DNA from: Bacillus sp. 491mf
GTDB lineage: Bacteria; Bacillota; Bacilli; Bacillales; Bacillaceae_G
Length of the DNA stretch: 64,000 bases
Assembly (NCBI RefSeq): GCF_900112415.1
Contig: NZ_FOLV01000002.1
Span: 124,001-188,000 of the forward strand
Direction of reading: 5' to 3'
Shown: piece after piece, positions 34,369 to 43,322 of the stretch
How positions within the stretch are numbered: position 1 is the stretch's first letter
Layout of the letters: each line of letters begins with the position of its first letter
The notes under the pieces: model-generated
The model's database searches: none
What the model saw: only the letters and a program-made list of their open reading frames with translations
What the model was told of the DNA's origin: nothing
Translations under genes and position numbers: made by a program

Positions 34369-35679
34369 TTGGAACAAACAAAAGGAAATGCATGGGCATT
34401 ATTACCACTTGGCATATTTTTAGCATTATTTATTGGTTCTGGTATAATTACAGGGGATTTTTATAAGTTACCAATTCTGGTTGCGATTTTAATTGCAGTT
34501 GCCGCTGCATTAGTAATGAATAGAAAAGAAAATTTTACGACAAAGGTTGAACGTTTTGCTAAAGGTGCTGGCAATCCAGATATCATGATTATGGTATTAA
34601 TTTTTGTATTAGCAGGTGCATTTTCTGAAACGGCAAAAGGCATGGGCGGCGTTGAAGCAACTGTAAACTTAGCGCTTTCTGTTCTGCCGCAAGGATTTTT
34701 AGTTGTTGGGTTGTTTGCTATCGGTGCTTTTATTTCATTAGCAATGGGAACGTCAATGGGGACGATTGCTGCATTGGCGCCAATTGCAGTAGGGATTAGT
34801 GGACAAACGGATATTTCTATGGCACTTGCTATGGCAACGGTTGTTGGCGGTGCGATGTTTGGCGACAATTTATCTTTTATTTCAGACACGACAATTGCAG
34901 CTGTCCGTACACAAGGAACGGAAATGAAAGATAAATTTAAAACAAATTTCTTAATTGTATTACCAGCTGCTATTGTTACGAGCATACTGTTAGTTGTTCT
35001 TACGTTAGGAACTCATACAAATATGACAGCACATGCGTTTAATTGGGTGAAAATTTTACCGTATGCAGGAGTGTTAATTACGGCGCTGCTTGGATATAAC
35101 GTATTAGTTGTATTAACGGGAGGAACGGTGTTAGCTGGTATTATCGGTATGATTGATGGAAGCTTTACACTCGCAAGCTTCTTTAAAAGTGTTACAGTAG
35201 GAATTAATGGAATGATGGAGCTTGTATTATTAGCAATTTTAATCGGTGGAATGGTCGAAATCATTCAATATAACGGCGGTATTCAATATTTAATGAATGT
35301 GCTAACACGCAATATTCGTTCGAAAAAAGGTGCAGAATTTGGAATTGCTGGTCTTGTAAGTATGACAAATATGTGCACAGCAAATAATACAATTTCTATT
35401 ATTTTCACAGGTCCATTAGCAAAGAATGTGGCAGATCAATATCATATTGATCCGAAGAAATCGGCGAGCTTGTTAGATTTATTCTCTTGTAGTGTGCAAG
35501 GATTAATTCCGTACGGTGCACAAATGTTAACGGCGGCAGGATTTGCTTCCCTTTCACCAATTGAATTATTACCGTACTCATTTTATCCAATGTTAGTCGC
35601 TGTTTGCGGAATTATCTCAATTGTCATTAATTTCCCGCGTCTTTCGCCTGAGAAAAAGGAATATCAAAAAACAGCATAA
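34369..35679 (+). CDS. NhaC/MetT-type transporter, probable methionine uptake
   Basis: A 436-residue protein with about eleven membrane helices of the Na+/H+ antiporter NhaC superfamily. Conserved parts include GTSMGTIAALAPIAVGIS, GGAMFGDNLSFISDTTIAA, MTNMCTANNTISI and SCSVQGLIPYGAQ. S-box control points to sulfur amino-acid traffic. The MetT group of this superfamily was proposed as methionine transporters on that basis, so methionine uptake is an inference. The start is TTG at 34369, 8 bases after AGGAGAGG; no in-frame ATG lies near. Confidence 0.85.
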   Translation: MEQTKGNAWALLPLGIFLALFIGSGIITGDFYKLPILVAILIAVAAALVMNRKENFTTKVERFAKGAGNPDIMIMVLIFVLAGAFSETAKGMGGVEATVNLALSVLPQGFLVVGLFAIGAFISLAMGTSMGTIAALAPIAVGISGQTDISMALAMATVVGGAMFGDNLSFISDTTIAAVRTQGTEMKDKFKTNFLIVLPAAIVTSILLVVLTLGTHTNMTAHAFNWVKILPYAGVLITALLGYNVLVVLTGGTVLAGIIGMIDGSFTLASFFKSVTVGINGMMELVLLAILIGGMVEIIQYNGGIQYLMNVLTRNIRSKKGAEFGIAGLVSMTNMCTANNTISIIFTGPLAKNVADQYHIDPKKSASLLDLFSCSVQGLIPYGAQMLTAAGFASLSPIELLPYSFYPMLVAVCGIISIVINFPRLSPEKKEYQKTA

Positions 35680-35694
35680 CTACTCAGTCGCTCT

Positions 35695-36015
35695 ATGAAA
35701 AAAGGAAGAAAAGCACTTTCTTAAATGGTCTGGGAGGGACTAGCCATGCGTAGAAGCAGTCAGTTCCTATTTCTTCCACGCGCGAAGTGTGAAAACAAAG
35801 AAAGGCAGCAGTGCATTGCCATTTTTACCCCGCATTAACGGGCAGTAAAGATAGAGGGAAATCACCGAAGATAACTGCCTGTAAAAGCCCGATTGGTGAG
35901 GGCTAACCTTTCATGGGAAAAGCATCCATGAAAGGAAGGTTCACTTTATCTTCGTAGCAGCAATCTATATGCTGAAAAATGAAGTGGATGGTTGAGTAGT
36001 TACTGTTAATTTGCA
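35695..36015 (+). repeat. Repeat family B copy 7, split by a family A copy
   Basis: Left part 35695-35825 (CTTAAATGGTCTGGGAGGGA, CTAGCCATGCGTAGAAGCAG, GTGAAAACAAAGAAAGGCAG). Right part from about 35950 (CGTAGCAGCAATCTATATGC, TGAAAAATGAAGTGGATGG, TTGAGTAGTTAC). The right end is shared with the copies at 36505 and 46362. The two parts join smoothly if the inserted family A element is removed. Confidence 0.75.
35828..35949 (-). repeat. Repeat family A (inverted), nested in family B copy 7
   Basis: Read in reverse, the element shows GTGAACCTTCCTTTCATGG, TTAGCCCTCACCAATCGGGC, TTTTACAGGCAGTTATCTTC and ACTGCCCGTTAATGCGGGG. TTTAT follows at 35945-35949; the other side reads TTTTTA. The hairpin at its left end has a different sequence from the intact copies but the same form. 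Confidence 0.75.
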
Positions 36016-36031
36016 CAGTAAATAACACGCA

Positions 36032-36067
36032 AAAAAAACTCAGAGTCCCTATATGACTCTGAGTTTT
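36032..36067. terminator. Terminator of the small membrane protein gene
   Basis: AAAACTCAGAGTC and GACTCTGAGTTTT form a 13-bp perfect stem, usable in both directions; the minus-strand gene ends 53 bases away. Confidence 0.88.
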
Positions 36068-36119
36068 ACTTTTGTATGAGGCTTATTCAATTAAAGCTCT
36101 GTTAGTGAATAAATTATTT

Positions 36120-36395
36120 TCAGAAGAAATATTTAATACCCTGAGAAAATATAAAATAAAAAGCGGAAATTGCTAAAACTAAATCAATTAATGCTAACTT
36201 CTTATTTTCTTCTTTTAAATTTATGGTAAAACCATAAATACTTCTAACCATCCAAAAAGCTATCAAAAATAACCCACCAAAGTGGTCATTTGTATAGTTT
36301 TCATCAAAAAACATTTGTATTGCACCTAAGATTAATAAAATAAGTACGATATTAGTTCCAATCCTTAAAGCCCTATTTGATTTATTATATTTCAA
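36120..36395 (-). CDS. Small membrane protein, unknown function
   Basis: 91 residues with three hydrophobic segments (about 11-29, 37-55 and 68-86) separated by charged loops (DENYTNDHFGG, NLKEENKK). The start is TTG at 36395, with GGGGGTG about 7 bases upstream. I do not recognise a family. Genes of this size and shape occur as lineage-specific members in Bacillus. It lies alone between repeat copies and is oriented opposite to its neighbours. Confidence 0.6.
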   Translation of the reverse strand: MKYNKSNRALRIGTNIVLILLILGAIQMFFDENYTNDHFGGLFLIAFWMVRSIYGFTINLKEENKKLALIDLVLAISAFYFIFSQGIKYFF

Positions 36396-36504
36396 TTCTT
36401 CACCCCCAATTCAACAATCCCTCTTAAACTATCCTGCTTTTTAGAGAACGAAGACAATTTTGCTTCTCATTATTTTAACATAAATTACCTAATTTCTTCG
36501 TTTC

Positions 36505-36685
36505 TTTTTAAGTAACTATTCAGCCATACACTTCATTAGCAGATAGATTGAGGTCATAAAGATAAAAACGGTAAAGCACCTTGCTACCTTTCTTTGTTTT
36601 AAAACGTTGCACGTGGCAGGAAAGGGCCCTGACCGCTCCTATACATAGCCAGTCCCACTCTCCCATTTAAAAAAGATGCTTTTCA
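36505..36685 (-). repeat. Repeat family B copy 8 (inverted, near full length)
   Basis: Read on the minus strand: AAATGGGAGAGTGGGACTGG, CTATGTATAGGAGCGGTCAG, GGCCCTTTCCTGCCACGTGC, AACGTTTTAAAACAAAG and the terminal GGCTGAATAGTTAC. It occupies most of the 436-base gap before the lia-like operon. Apart from the operon promoter nothing else is seen there. Confidence 0.78.
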
Positions 36686-36732
36686 GTCTTTTTTCAAAGG
36701 ATAACTGAGTAATTACGGTCTGATAATAAATA

Positions 36733-36746
36733 GGACTTAAGTCTGA
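36733..36746. promoter_or_regulatory. Candidate operator of the lia-like operon
   Basis: GGACTTAAGTCTGA contains the perfect palindrome ACTTAAGT (36735-36742), about 90 bases before the first gene and upstream of a -10-like TAAGAT. A LiaR site is a reasonable guess because LiaR is encoded in this operon; the site itself is not proven. Confidence 0.35.
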
Positions 36747-36831
36747 GAGAAAAACGGTTCTTAAGCTCGTTATAGAAAAATGAAAATCTAGGTAAGATAA
36801 GAGTATCAAAACGAAGGGAGGCAAGCACAAG

Positions 36832-37188
36832 ATGAAACAATTTTTAGCGTTTATGGCAGCCGGTATTTTGGCTTTAATTGCTCTTGGAAGTCTTGCTGGT
36901 ATTGTAGGATTAGCAATTGGAGCAGGGATTGTGTATTGGAGCTATAAATCATTTGTGCGAGCAAAATCATTTTTTGGAAAACTAGCTTGGGGGATCGTCG
37001 GTTTAATCGGCTTGTCAATTGCCCTGTCCCATTCCCCAGCATTAATCGGTATTGCGGCATTAGTCGTTCTATATTATGGATACCGTGAGTGGAAAAAAGA
37101 GAAACATGTAGTAGAGGCTGCTTCAGACAGCTCGAAGCCGTATAGCAATTTTGAAGATGAGTGGAACAGATTAATGAAAAATAACTAA
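36832..37188 (+). CDS. Small membrane protein of the lia-like operon (lmo0954 type)
   Basis: 118 residues with four close hydrophobic segments (about 4-22, 24-42, 50-67 and 68-85) and a hydrophilic C-terminus (FEDEWNRLMKNN). AAGGGAGGCAAGCACAAG precedes the ATG. It takes the place that LiaI has in B. subtilis, next to a PspA-like gene, and I recall similar proteins being listed as the lmo0954 family. A role in anchoring the PspA/LiaH protein at the membrane is inferred from position. Confidence 0.75.
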   Translation: MKQFLAFMAAGILALIALGSLAGIVGLAIGAGIVYWSYKSFVRAKSFFGKLAWGIVGLIGLSIALSHSPALIGIAALVVLYYGYREWKKEKHVVEAASDSSKPYSNFEDEWNRLMKNN

Positions 37189-37234
37189 TATGAAATAACA
37201 AAAAATAATAGAGTAGAAGAGAGGAAGATTAAAA

Positions 37235-37885
37235 ATGAAACAATCATTATTCGGACGTGTACGAGATGCAGTACTTGCAGATTTTCATAATGTGTTAGAC
37301 GAGAAAGAAAGAAAAAATCCAATTGCGATGTTAAATCAATATTTACGTAATAGTGAGCGTGAAGTAACAAAAATTGAAAAATTAATTGAGCGTCACAGAA
37401 CATTAAAATCTAATTTTGCTCATGAGCTTGAAGGGGCGCGTTATTTCGTAAATAAAAGATCCAAGCAAGCTGTAATTGCAAGGGAAGCAGGAGAAATGCA
37501 ACTACATGAACGTGCATTAGAAGAAGTAGCATACTACGAAGGGCAAGTAGCTCGCTTAGAAAAAATGTATGAAGGGGTTGTAGAACAAATAGATGAGCTA
37601 GAACGTCGTCTATCAGAAATGAAAAATAAATTAAAAGAAATGAATGCAAAACGTATGGAATTAATGGCACGTGAAAATATGGCACATGCAAACCGCCGTA
37701 TGAATACGACTCTTCATAAAATGGATGAAAATAACCCATTTTTACGCTTTGAAGAAATAGAAGATCACATTCGTGATTTAGAGCTTCGTATCAATGAAGA
37801 TCATGAACGTGACACATTTGATATGAAGATTGCAAAGCTTGAACGCGAAATGAAAGCGAAAAAAGAAGTATCTTTAGACAAATAG
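37235..37885 (+). CDS. liaH: PspA/IM30 family protein (LiaH-like)
   Basis: Membrane-stress effector that forms large oligomers on damaged membrane. The 216-residue protein is almost all coiled coil and starts SLFGRVRDAVLADFHNVLDE with the family NPIAMLNQYLR motif near residue 28. Hydrophilic, with many Lys/Glu heptads. AGAGGAAGATTAAA precedes the ATG, 46 bases after the small membrane gene. With liaF, liaS and liaR downstream it forms the cell-envelope stress module known from B. subtilis. Confidence 0.9.
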   Translation: MKQSLFGRVRDAVLADFHNVLDEKERKNPIAMLNQYLRNSEREVTKIEKLIERHRTLKSNFAHELEGARYFVNKRSKQAVIAREAGEMQLHERALEEVAYYEGQVARLEKMYEGVVEQIDELERRLSEMKNKLKEMNAKRMELMARENMAHANRRMNTTLHKMDENNPFLRFEEIEDHIRDLELRINEDHERDTFDMKIAKLEREMKAKKEVSLDK

Positions 37886-37933
37886 GTAATAAGATAATTG
37901 TAGTATATTATAAAATGAGCTTATGATATAGTG

Positions 37934-37977
37934 ATAGAAGAAAAGGTGTTGGAATACAATACCTTTTTCTTCTATGT
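37934..37977 (+). terminator. Hairpin between liaH and liaF
   Basis: TAGAAGAAAAGGT and ACCTTTTTCTTCTA form a long stem with small internal mismatches. It may reduce read-through into liaF-liaS-liaR, so that liaH is made in excess over the regulators, as reported for B. subtilis lia. Confidence 0.65.
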
Positions 37978-38004
37978 ATATATAATAAAGAAGGGGGAGC
38001 TGCA

Positions 38005-38745
38005 ATGAAGAAACAATTTTCGAAAACACAATTATTAGGGATGCTCCTCGTCATATTTGGGGTCGGTCTTTTTCTCGATATGATTCTCGGTCATTTTGAG
38101 CCTGGTGCTCTTATTTTTGCCTTTATTATGATTATGTTTGGGAGGCATTATCGAAAAAAGAATCGATATGTGAGAGGGAATGTGTGTTTATTTGTTGGGG
38201 GACTTGTTTTCTTATTTTTCCTATTTTCATCAGCAGCCTTCGTGCTCGTTTTATTTGCTTGCCTAGCTTTCATAGGCTACCAGCTGATACAAGGCCAGCA
38301 AAAGTCAAAAGCGGTACAGGTTGAAATTAAGGAAAAAGAATATATAAATGAAGAAAAACCAATCTATCGAACAGAGCCGTATATAAAGAATATAATGGTT
38401 GGTAACGTACGAATAATGGATCATATATATGAGTTAGAGGATGTTAATATTCAATATGGAATCGGAGATATTGAAATTGATTTAACAACAGCTATGATTC
38501 CAGAAGGCGAAACTGTCATTGTCATTCGCGGTGTGATTGGTAATATTCGTTTGTATGTTCCATACGATATTGAATTATCTTTGAATCATTCTGTTATTGT
38601 TGGGAGAATATTGCTTCCAGCGCATGAAGAAACAGGCTTTAATCGTAATGTGAAGTTTAGAACGGAACAGTATAAAGAAGCTCCTCGCCGTATTAAAATT
38701 ATTTCTTCGCTTATCGTAGGCGATACGGAAGTGAGGAAAGTATAA
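38005..38745 (+). CDS. liaF: LiaF-type membrane regulator
   Basis: Inhibitor of the LiaRS two-component system in the absence of envelope stress. The 246-residue protein has four hydrophobic segments in the first 100 residues and a C-terminal cytoplasmic beta-rich domain (NIMVGNVRIMDHIYELEDVN, DIEIDLTTAMIPEGE, SLIVGDTEVRKV), the pattern of the cell-wall-active antibiotic response family. AAGGGGGAGCTGCA precedes the ATG. The stop overlaps the liaS start by one base. Confidence 0.9.
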   Translation: MKKQFSKTQLLGMLLVIFGVGLFLDMILGHFEPGALIFAFIMIMFGRHYRKKNRYVRGNVCLFVGGLVFLFFLFSSAAFVLVLFACLAFIGYQLIQGQQKSKAVQVEIKEKEYINEEKPIYRTEPYIKNIMVGNVRIMDHIYELEDVNIQYGIGDIEIDLTTAMIPEGETVIVIRGVIGNIRLYVPYDIELSLNHSVIVGRILLPAHEETGFNRNVKFRTEQYKEAPRRIKIISSLIVGDTEVRKV

Positions 38746-39806
38746 TGAAAAAACAGAAGAACATTTCATGGATGTATATCCGTTATTCAATATTATCTTC
38801 TATGAGTATTGCACTTATTTGTACCATCGTTTATGTATGGAAAAGCCAGCAAAATGTGTATGATTTATTATGGAAAGAATCGATTGCTTCTGTTCCTGTT
38901 AGCTTGTTTATTATCTGTACGAGTCTTCTCATAGGTGGAATTGTTGGATATGCAATTGGGTATTATATGCAGCTGCGAATTCAAGGGTTAACGACTTTTC
39001 TATTTGAAGTAGAAAGAGGAAATTTTCCAAGAGATGCTTCGTTTACAGCAGAAGATGAATTTCATGAAGTAGAACGGAAGGTAATTGGGCTTGCTAGACG
39101 TTTAGAAGAGCAAGCAGGATTATTTCAAAAAGTAACGAATGAACGTGCGCATTGGAATGAAGAGATGAGACAACAAGCTATTTCAGAGGAACGGCATCGT
39201 TTAGCGAGAGAGCTTCATGATTCTGTCAGTCAACAGCTCTTTGCGATGTCGATGATGATGTCAGCAATTAATGAGCAAACCGCTCATATACCAGAGTCGA
39301 CTCAAAAGCAATTAAAACTTGTTGAAAATATGGTTGTAAATGCTCAATCAGAAATGAGAGCGTTACTTCTTCATTTACGTCCTGTCCAATTAGAAGGTAA
39401 AAAGTTAACAGAAGGCATTGAAGAATTATTAACAGAGCTTTCACGAAAACAACATATGAAGATTGAATGGTTGATTGAGCCAATTCAATTAAAAAAAGGT
39501 GTAGAAGATCACTTATTCCGTATTGTACAAGAAGCACTGTCCAATACATTACGTCATGCAAAAGCGAAGAAGACAGAAGTGAGGCTGCGCCAAATTGATG
39601 AATACGCAATTTTAAAAATTATTGATGATGGCGTAGGATTTGAAGTAGGAGTGAACAAGGCAGGGTCATATGGTCTTCGCTCTATGCAAGAGCGTGTTCA
39701 TGAAATTGGTGGAACTTTAAAGGTATTAAGCTTTCCGAATAAAGGAACGCAAATTGAGGTGAAAGTGCCGATTCTTTTAGAAAGAGGGGAGGAACAAGAT
39801 GATTAA
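38745..39806 (+). CDS. liaS: Sensor histidine kinase LiaS
   Basis: Bacitracin-type envelope-stress sensor of the intramembrane-sensing group. The 353-residue protein has two membrane helices (about 12-31 and 52-74) with a short external loop, a HAMP-like linker, a HisKA_3 domain with the phospho-acceptor His158 ([15 protein letters not shown]) and an ATPase domain with DDGVGF and [12 protein letters not shown]. It overlaps liaF by one base and liaR by eight, so the three are translationally coupled. Confidence 0.93.
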   Translation: MKKQKNISWMYIRYSILSSMSIALICTIVYVWKSQQNVYDLLWKESIASVPVSLFIICTSLLIGGIVGYAIGYYMQLRIQGLTTFLFEVERGNFPRDASFTAEDEFHEVERKVIGLARRLEEQAGLFQKVTNERAHWNEEMRQQAISEERHRLARELHDSVSQQLFAMSMMMSAINEQTAHIPESTQKQLKLVENMVVNAQSEMRALLLHLRPVQLEGKKLTEGIEELLTELSRKQHMKIEWLIEPIQLKKGVEDHLFRIVQEALSNTLRHAKAKKTEVRLRQIDEYAILKIIDDGVGFEVGVNKAGSYGLRSMQERVHEIGGTLKVLSFPNKGTQIEVKVPILLERGEEQDD

Positions 39807-40431
39807 AGTATTGCTTGTTGACGATCATGAAATGGTTCGTATGGGCGTATCAGCGTATTTATCGACTCAGCCGGACATTGAAGTTGTAGGAGAAGCGGAA
39901 AATGGAAGAAAAGGTTCAGAATTAGCATTATTACTAAAACCAGATATAATTTTAATGGATCTTGTTATGGATGAAATGGACGGTGTTGAGGCCACAAGAA
40001 CAATTATTCAAGAATGGCCAGAAGCAAAAATTGTTGTTGTGACAAGTTTCTTAGACGACGAAAAATTATATCCGGTTATTGAAGCTGGTGCAACGAGTTA
40101 CTTGTTAAAAACATCTAGAGCAAGTGATATAGCCGATGCAGTTCGAGCGACATACGATGGGGAAACAGTACTTGAACCGAAAGTTACTGGAAAAATGATG
40201 TCACGTATGCGTCAAAAAAAGGAACAGCCGCTTCATGAAGAGTTAACAGAACGAGAGTTTGAAATTTTATTATTGATTGCTGAAGGAAAGAGTAATCAAG
40301 AAATTGCAGATGAACTATTTATTGCTTTAAAAACAGTGAAGACGCATGTAAGTAATATTTTAAATAAATTACATGTAAGTGATCGAACACAAGCGGTTAT
40401 TTATGCGTTTCGTCATCAGCTTGCAAACTAA
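39799..40431 (+). CDS. liaR: Response regulator LiaR
   Basis: NarL/FixJ-type response regulator paired with LiaS. The 210-residue protein has a receiver domain with acidic pocket Asp8-Asp9 and phospho-acceptor Asp54 ([13 protein letters not shown]), and a LuxR-type helix-turn-helix ([20 protein letters not shown], then [20 protein letters not shown]). GGAGGAACAAG precedes the ATG inside liaS. A long perfect hairpin terminator follows directly. Confidence 0.94.
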   Translation: MIKVLLVDDHEMVRMGVSAYLSTQPDIEVVGEAENGRKGSELALLLKPDIILMDLVMDEMDGVEATRTIIQEWPEAKIVVVTSFLDDEKLYPVIEAGATSYLLKTSRASDIADAVRATYDGETVLEPKVTGKMMSRMRQKKEQPLHEELTEREFEILLLIAEGKSNQEIADELFIALKTVKTHVSNILNKLHVSDRTQAVIYAFRHQLAN

Positions 40432-40465
40432 AAAAGGCTGTAGAGAAGCCTTTTTTAGTTTGCAA
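40421..40465. terminator. Bidirectional terminator after liaR
   Basis: TTGCAAACTAAAAAAGGCT is repeated in inverse after a 7-base loop (19-bp perfect stem), overlapping the end of liaR. It also serves the convergent nucleotidase gene. Confidence 0.93.
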
Positions 40466-40469
40466 GCAT

Positions 40470-42011
40470 TCACTGTATTTTTTGAATATGATTCACTTGA
40501 ACATTTTCTAAAGATGGATTAGAACGGATAAAATTTGCGAGTGCCTCTTGATCTGTCGGACCTTCAACACGATTTCGTCCTTTTTTAAAAATTGTAAACT
40601 TATCGCCCCCATTTGCCAGGAAAGAATTTACGACGACAGAGTATGTCGTATGGTCTTGAAGCGGCTCCCCATTTTCTAGTGTAATGGATTCTACTCCATT
40701 TTTTCCCCATGTGTAACGAATTCCAGATACTTGTAATATACGCATTTCATCATCCCATTGTTCGTGTAGTGCGCTTTGAATTTCTCTACCAGTTAAATCC
40801 ATTTTAATGAGTGTATTTTCAAAGGGTTGGATGAGAAATGTATTTTCCCATGTAATGAAACCTTTTGGCAAATTATGGCGTATAGTGCCGAGGTTAACAA
40901 ATGCAATGTCAGCTTGCATAGCTTGACGCTGGGATGTAGCAAGAAGAGCACCAAGATCTGCTTCCCCATCTTTATTTTGATCACGCGTCAGCTCGTGTAC
41001 GCTGTTTCCGAGTACTTGCTCGGTTAGTGGGGCTATTTTTGTTTGATAGCTTTGGAGCCATAATTGGGTGAGTGAATTAGGTTGCAGTTGATCATGATAA
41101 GTAGGGATAATCTTTGCCGTTTTTCTTGTAATATCTTTCGTTCTACGATCAATTGTGAGCTGCACATTTGCAAAAGCTCTCCCGTAAGAATATGCTTCAA
41201 CAAGTAATTTTCCATTCACATATCCATTCATATAAGAATGATTGTGTCCGCCAAATAGTATATCGACATCATCATCAAGTTTATTTGCTAAATCAGCAAG
41301 TGGTCCGTAAGTAGCTCCATTTGTTGTCTTCCCATCGAGATGAGCAAGAACGATAATAGCATGGATACCTTTTTGCTGTAATTCTCGTACGTACGTTTGA
41401 ACAGCAGTAGCTTCATCTATAAAAGTGACTGCTGACATATCGCTTTGCATTGTAAGAAAAGGTGTTTCCTTTGTAACGATGCCAATAAAAGCAATCGGAA
41501 CACCGTCAATCCATTTAATTGCATAGGGTGGGAATAGAGGTTGATTTGTGTTAGCATCTAGTGCATTTGCGCAAACATAAGGAAAAGAACTACCTGGAAA
41601 CATACCGGTTTTCGGATGAAACCCGCCATCAATTAGTCGCTTCAGCTCCCCTACACCTTCATCAAATTCATGGTTACCAATTGTTCCAACATCAAATTGT
41701 AGCATATTTAAAAAATCTATTGTTGGCTCATCTTGAAAGAGAGCTGAAATGGGAGGACTGCCGCCAATCATATCACCAGTATGGACAAGTAAGGTATGTG
41801 GAAATTGCTGTTTATAAGCGTTAATATAGGAGGCTATGTACTCAGCGCGACCGGCAGGCTTTCCGTGCAGCGGTGTAGTGGTGTTGATTTGTCCATGTAA
41901 ATCGTTTAATCCAATGATTTGTACAGGTATTTCAGGGGATTCTGAAGGAGAAAAAAATGAAGAAAGCATTATAGAAATAAGAAAAGGGATGTACATAAGA
42001 AAGATAAACAT
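40470..42011 (-). CDS. Exported 5'-nucleotidase / 2',3'-cyclic phosphodiesterase family enzyme
   Basis: Secreted calcineurin-like phosphoesterase that would hydrolyse nucleotides for phosphate and nucleoside recovery. The 513-residue protein has an N-terminal hydrophobic signal (residues 1-20), then the metal-site motifs GLNDLHGQ (near 35), HTGDMIGGSP (near 77), GTIGNHEFDEG (near 111), LAHLDG and FGGHNHSYM (near 250). A C-terminal 5'-nucleotidase domain begins near residue 330 (VLGNSVHELTRDQN). AAAGGAGTGACAAC precedes the ATG. Confidence 0.92.
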   Translation of the reverse strand: MFIFLMYIPFLISIMLSSFFSPSESPEIPVQIIGLNDLHGQINTTTPLHGKPAGRAEYIASYINAYKQQFPHTLLVHTGDMIGGSPPISALFQDEPTIDFLNMLQFDVGTIGNHEFDEGVGELKRLIDGGFHPKTGMFPGSSFPYVCANALDANTNQPLFPPYAIKWIDGVPIAFIGIVTKETPFLTMQSDMSAVTFIDEATAVQTYVRELQQKGIHAIIVLAHLDGKTTNGATYGPLADLANKLDDDVDILFGGHNHSYMNGYVNGKLLVEAYSYGRAFANVQLTIDRRTKDITRKTAKIIPTYHDQLQPNSLTQLWLQSYQTKIAPLTEQVLGNSVHELTRDQNKDGEADLGALLATSQRQAMQADIAFVNLGTIRHNLPKGFITWENTFLIQPFENTLIKMDLTGREIQSALHEQWDDEMRILQVSGIRYTWGKNGVESITLENGEPLQDHTTYSVVVNSFLANGGDKFTIFKKGRNRVEGPTDQEALANFIRSNPSLENVQVNHIQKIQ

Positions 42012-42200
42012 GTTGTCACTCCTTTATATATACTGGTATTTTTATTGTATTAGAGGGACAACTTTTTATTTTATTAAAAAATCGTAAATCTTTTATGGAA
42101 TTTTTTATTTTACAGCGAAAAGAAGGATTTAATGTTCATTATAGAGAATAATATATTTATCCACTTGCTGGAAAGAACAGACGAAGCAGAGGTGACGAAA

Positions 42201-42410
42201 ATGCTTGTAATGGGTGTATTGTTATGTATTACTGCAATCTGTGGTTTTATATGGTTATATTATTCTCGTTCGTTTAAACAAGCAGGAGTGTTACTTTTTG
42301 ATAAAGGTAGTTTGTTTGCAAATCAATCTAGATTTTTAGTATGTCCGAAGTGTGGGACTGCACAGCAAAGAAATGGTGGATATCAAGAGTGTTGCAGAAC
42401 AAGGTTATGA
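42201..42410 (+). CDS. Small membrane protein with CxxC motif
   Basis: 69 residues: an N-terminal hydrophobic helix (MLVMGVLLCITAICGFIWLY), then a short soluble tail with CPKCG and CCRTRL, suggesting a zinc-ribbon-like end. I chose ATG at 42201 with AGAGGTGA upstream; a longer frame from 42132 is possible but has no clear ribosome site. A very long terminator follows at once. No family is recognised. Confidence 0.55.
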   Translation: MLVMGVLLCITAICGFIWLYYSRSFKQAGVLLFDKGSLFANQSRFLVCPKCGTAQQRNGGYQECCRTRL

Positions 42411-42453
42411 AAGAGTAACAAGCCTCACGTGATGTGAGGCTTGTTACTCTTTC
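42409..42453. terminator. Bidirectional terminator
   Basis: GAAAGAGTAACAAGCCTCAC and its exact inverse form a 20-bp stem with a small loop, overlapping the ends of the two convergent genes. Confidence 0.93.
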
Positions 42454-43220
42454 ACAGCTGTCCAAATTGTCCAACGATCTTGTTCGATGATAGGGGATTT
42501 CTCGTAAAGCTTAGAGTGAATATGTTGTAATAACCCAGAAAGTTCATTGTTTGATAATTCATGGAGAATAGAGCGACCAGTTCGTGGTGATAAGTCTTGA
42601 AGTAAATCTTCAATTGAAGGGTGGACTTTACGAATTTCCCAAAAAGTTTGAATCGGATTTGGCAAGAAGCCATTATCATATAACAATTGAAGGATTTGAT
42701 TAGTTTCCGGTCTTCGTTTTGCTTCTATTTCGATTAATTTTGGATAGCAAGAAAAGAAATAGCCACGAATATGTTCTGGACTTCCTGGAATTGTGCAGTC
42801 TTCAATTGTCCGATCTTGGAGAATAAGGATGCCATTTCGTTTTAAAATGCGATATGCTTCTTGAAGAAATTTTGGAATATGATCTAGATGATGAATGACA
42901 GCTCGTGATAGCACAATATCAAATGTTTCATCTGCAAAGGGGATACGATAAGCGTTACCTTGTAAAAAGGAAGCATTTGATATATGAGCACAATTTTCCT
43001 TTGCAGCTTGGATCATCTGATTTGAAAAATCAACACCAGTTACTTCAACTGCCCCCATCATAGCGAGTTGTTTCGTATAAATACCACCGCCACATCCAAT
43101 ATCAACCACTCTTTTTTCTTTAATATCTACAATATTTTGTATCATATGTGTCCATGAATCTGATACTTGACGATTGGTATACGTATATTTGTTGTTTGAA
43201 CTATGAAAATCTATTGGCAT
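42444..43220 (-). CDS. Class I SAM-dependent methyltransferase
   Basis: 258 residues. SAM-binding motif I is VVDIGCGGGIYTKQL (about residues 38-52), the acidic end of strand 2 is VTGVDFSNQMI, and motif IV is FDIVLSRAVIHHLDH. This is the UbiE/Methyltransf_11 type. The substrate is unknown: the C-terminal part (DLLQDLSPRTGRSILHELSN) resembles proteins related to tRNA or small-molecule methylation but is not specific. AAGGAGGTTATAAC precedes the ATG. Confidence 0.88.
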   Translation of the reverse strand: MPIDFHSSNNKYTYTNRQVSDSWTHMIQNIVDIKEKRVVDIGCGGGIYTKQLAMMGAVEVTGVDFSNQMIQAAKENCAHISNASFLQGNAYRIPFADETFDIVLSRAVIHHLDHIPKFLQEAYRILKRNGILILQDRTIEDCTIPGSPEHIRGYFFSCYPKLIEIEAKRRPETNQILQLLYDNGFLPNPIQTFWEIRKVHPSIEDLLQDLSPRTGRSILHELSNNELSGLLQHIHSKLYEKSPIIEQDRWTIWTAVKE

Positions 43221-43322
43221 GTTATAACCTCCTTTTCATTTATATTATATCGAATTTCATTAGTTAGAATGATTTTGTTTTCTTTCAGGTACAATAAGTT
43301 TTTCTTATTTTAAGGAATGAGG

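Noticed and set aside
34461-34985. Open frame of 174 codons on the minus strand
   Set aside because: Antisense to the MetT-type transporter with the same low-complexity composition and no ribosome site.
40470-42011. Assignment as alkaline phosphatase or UDP-sugar hydrolase UshA
   Set aside because: Motifs fit the general 5'-nucleotidase/cyclic phosphodiesterase family only; a more specific name is not supported.
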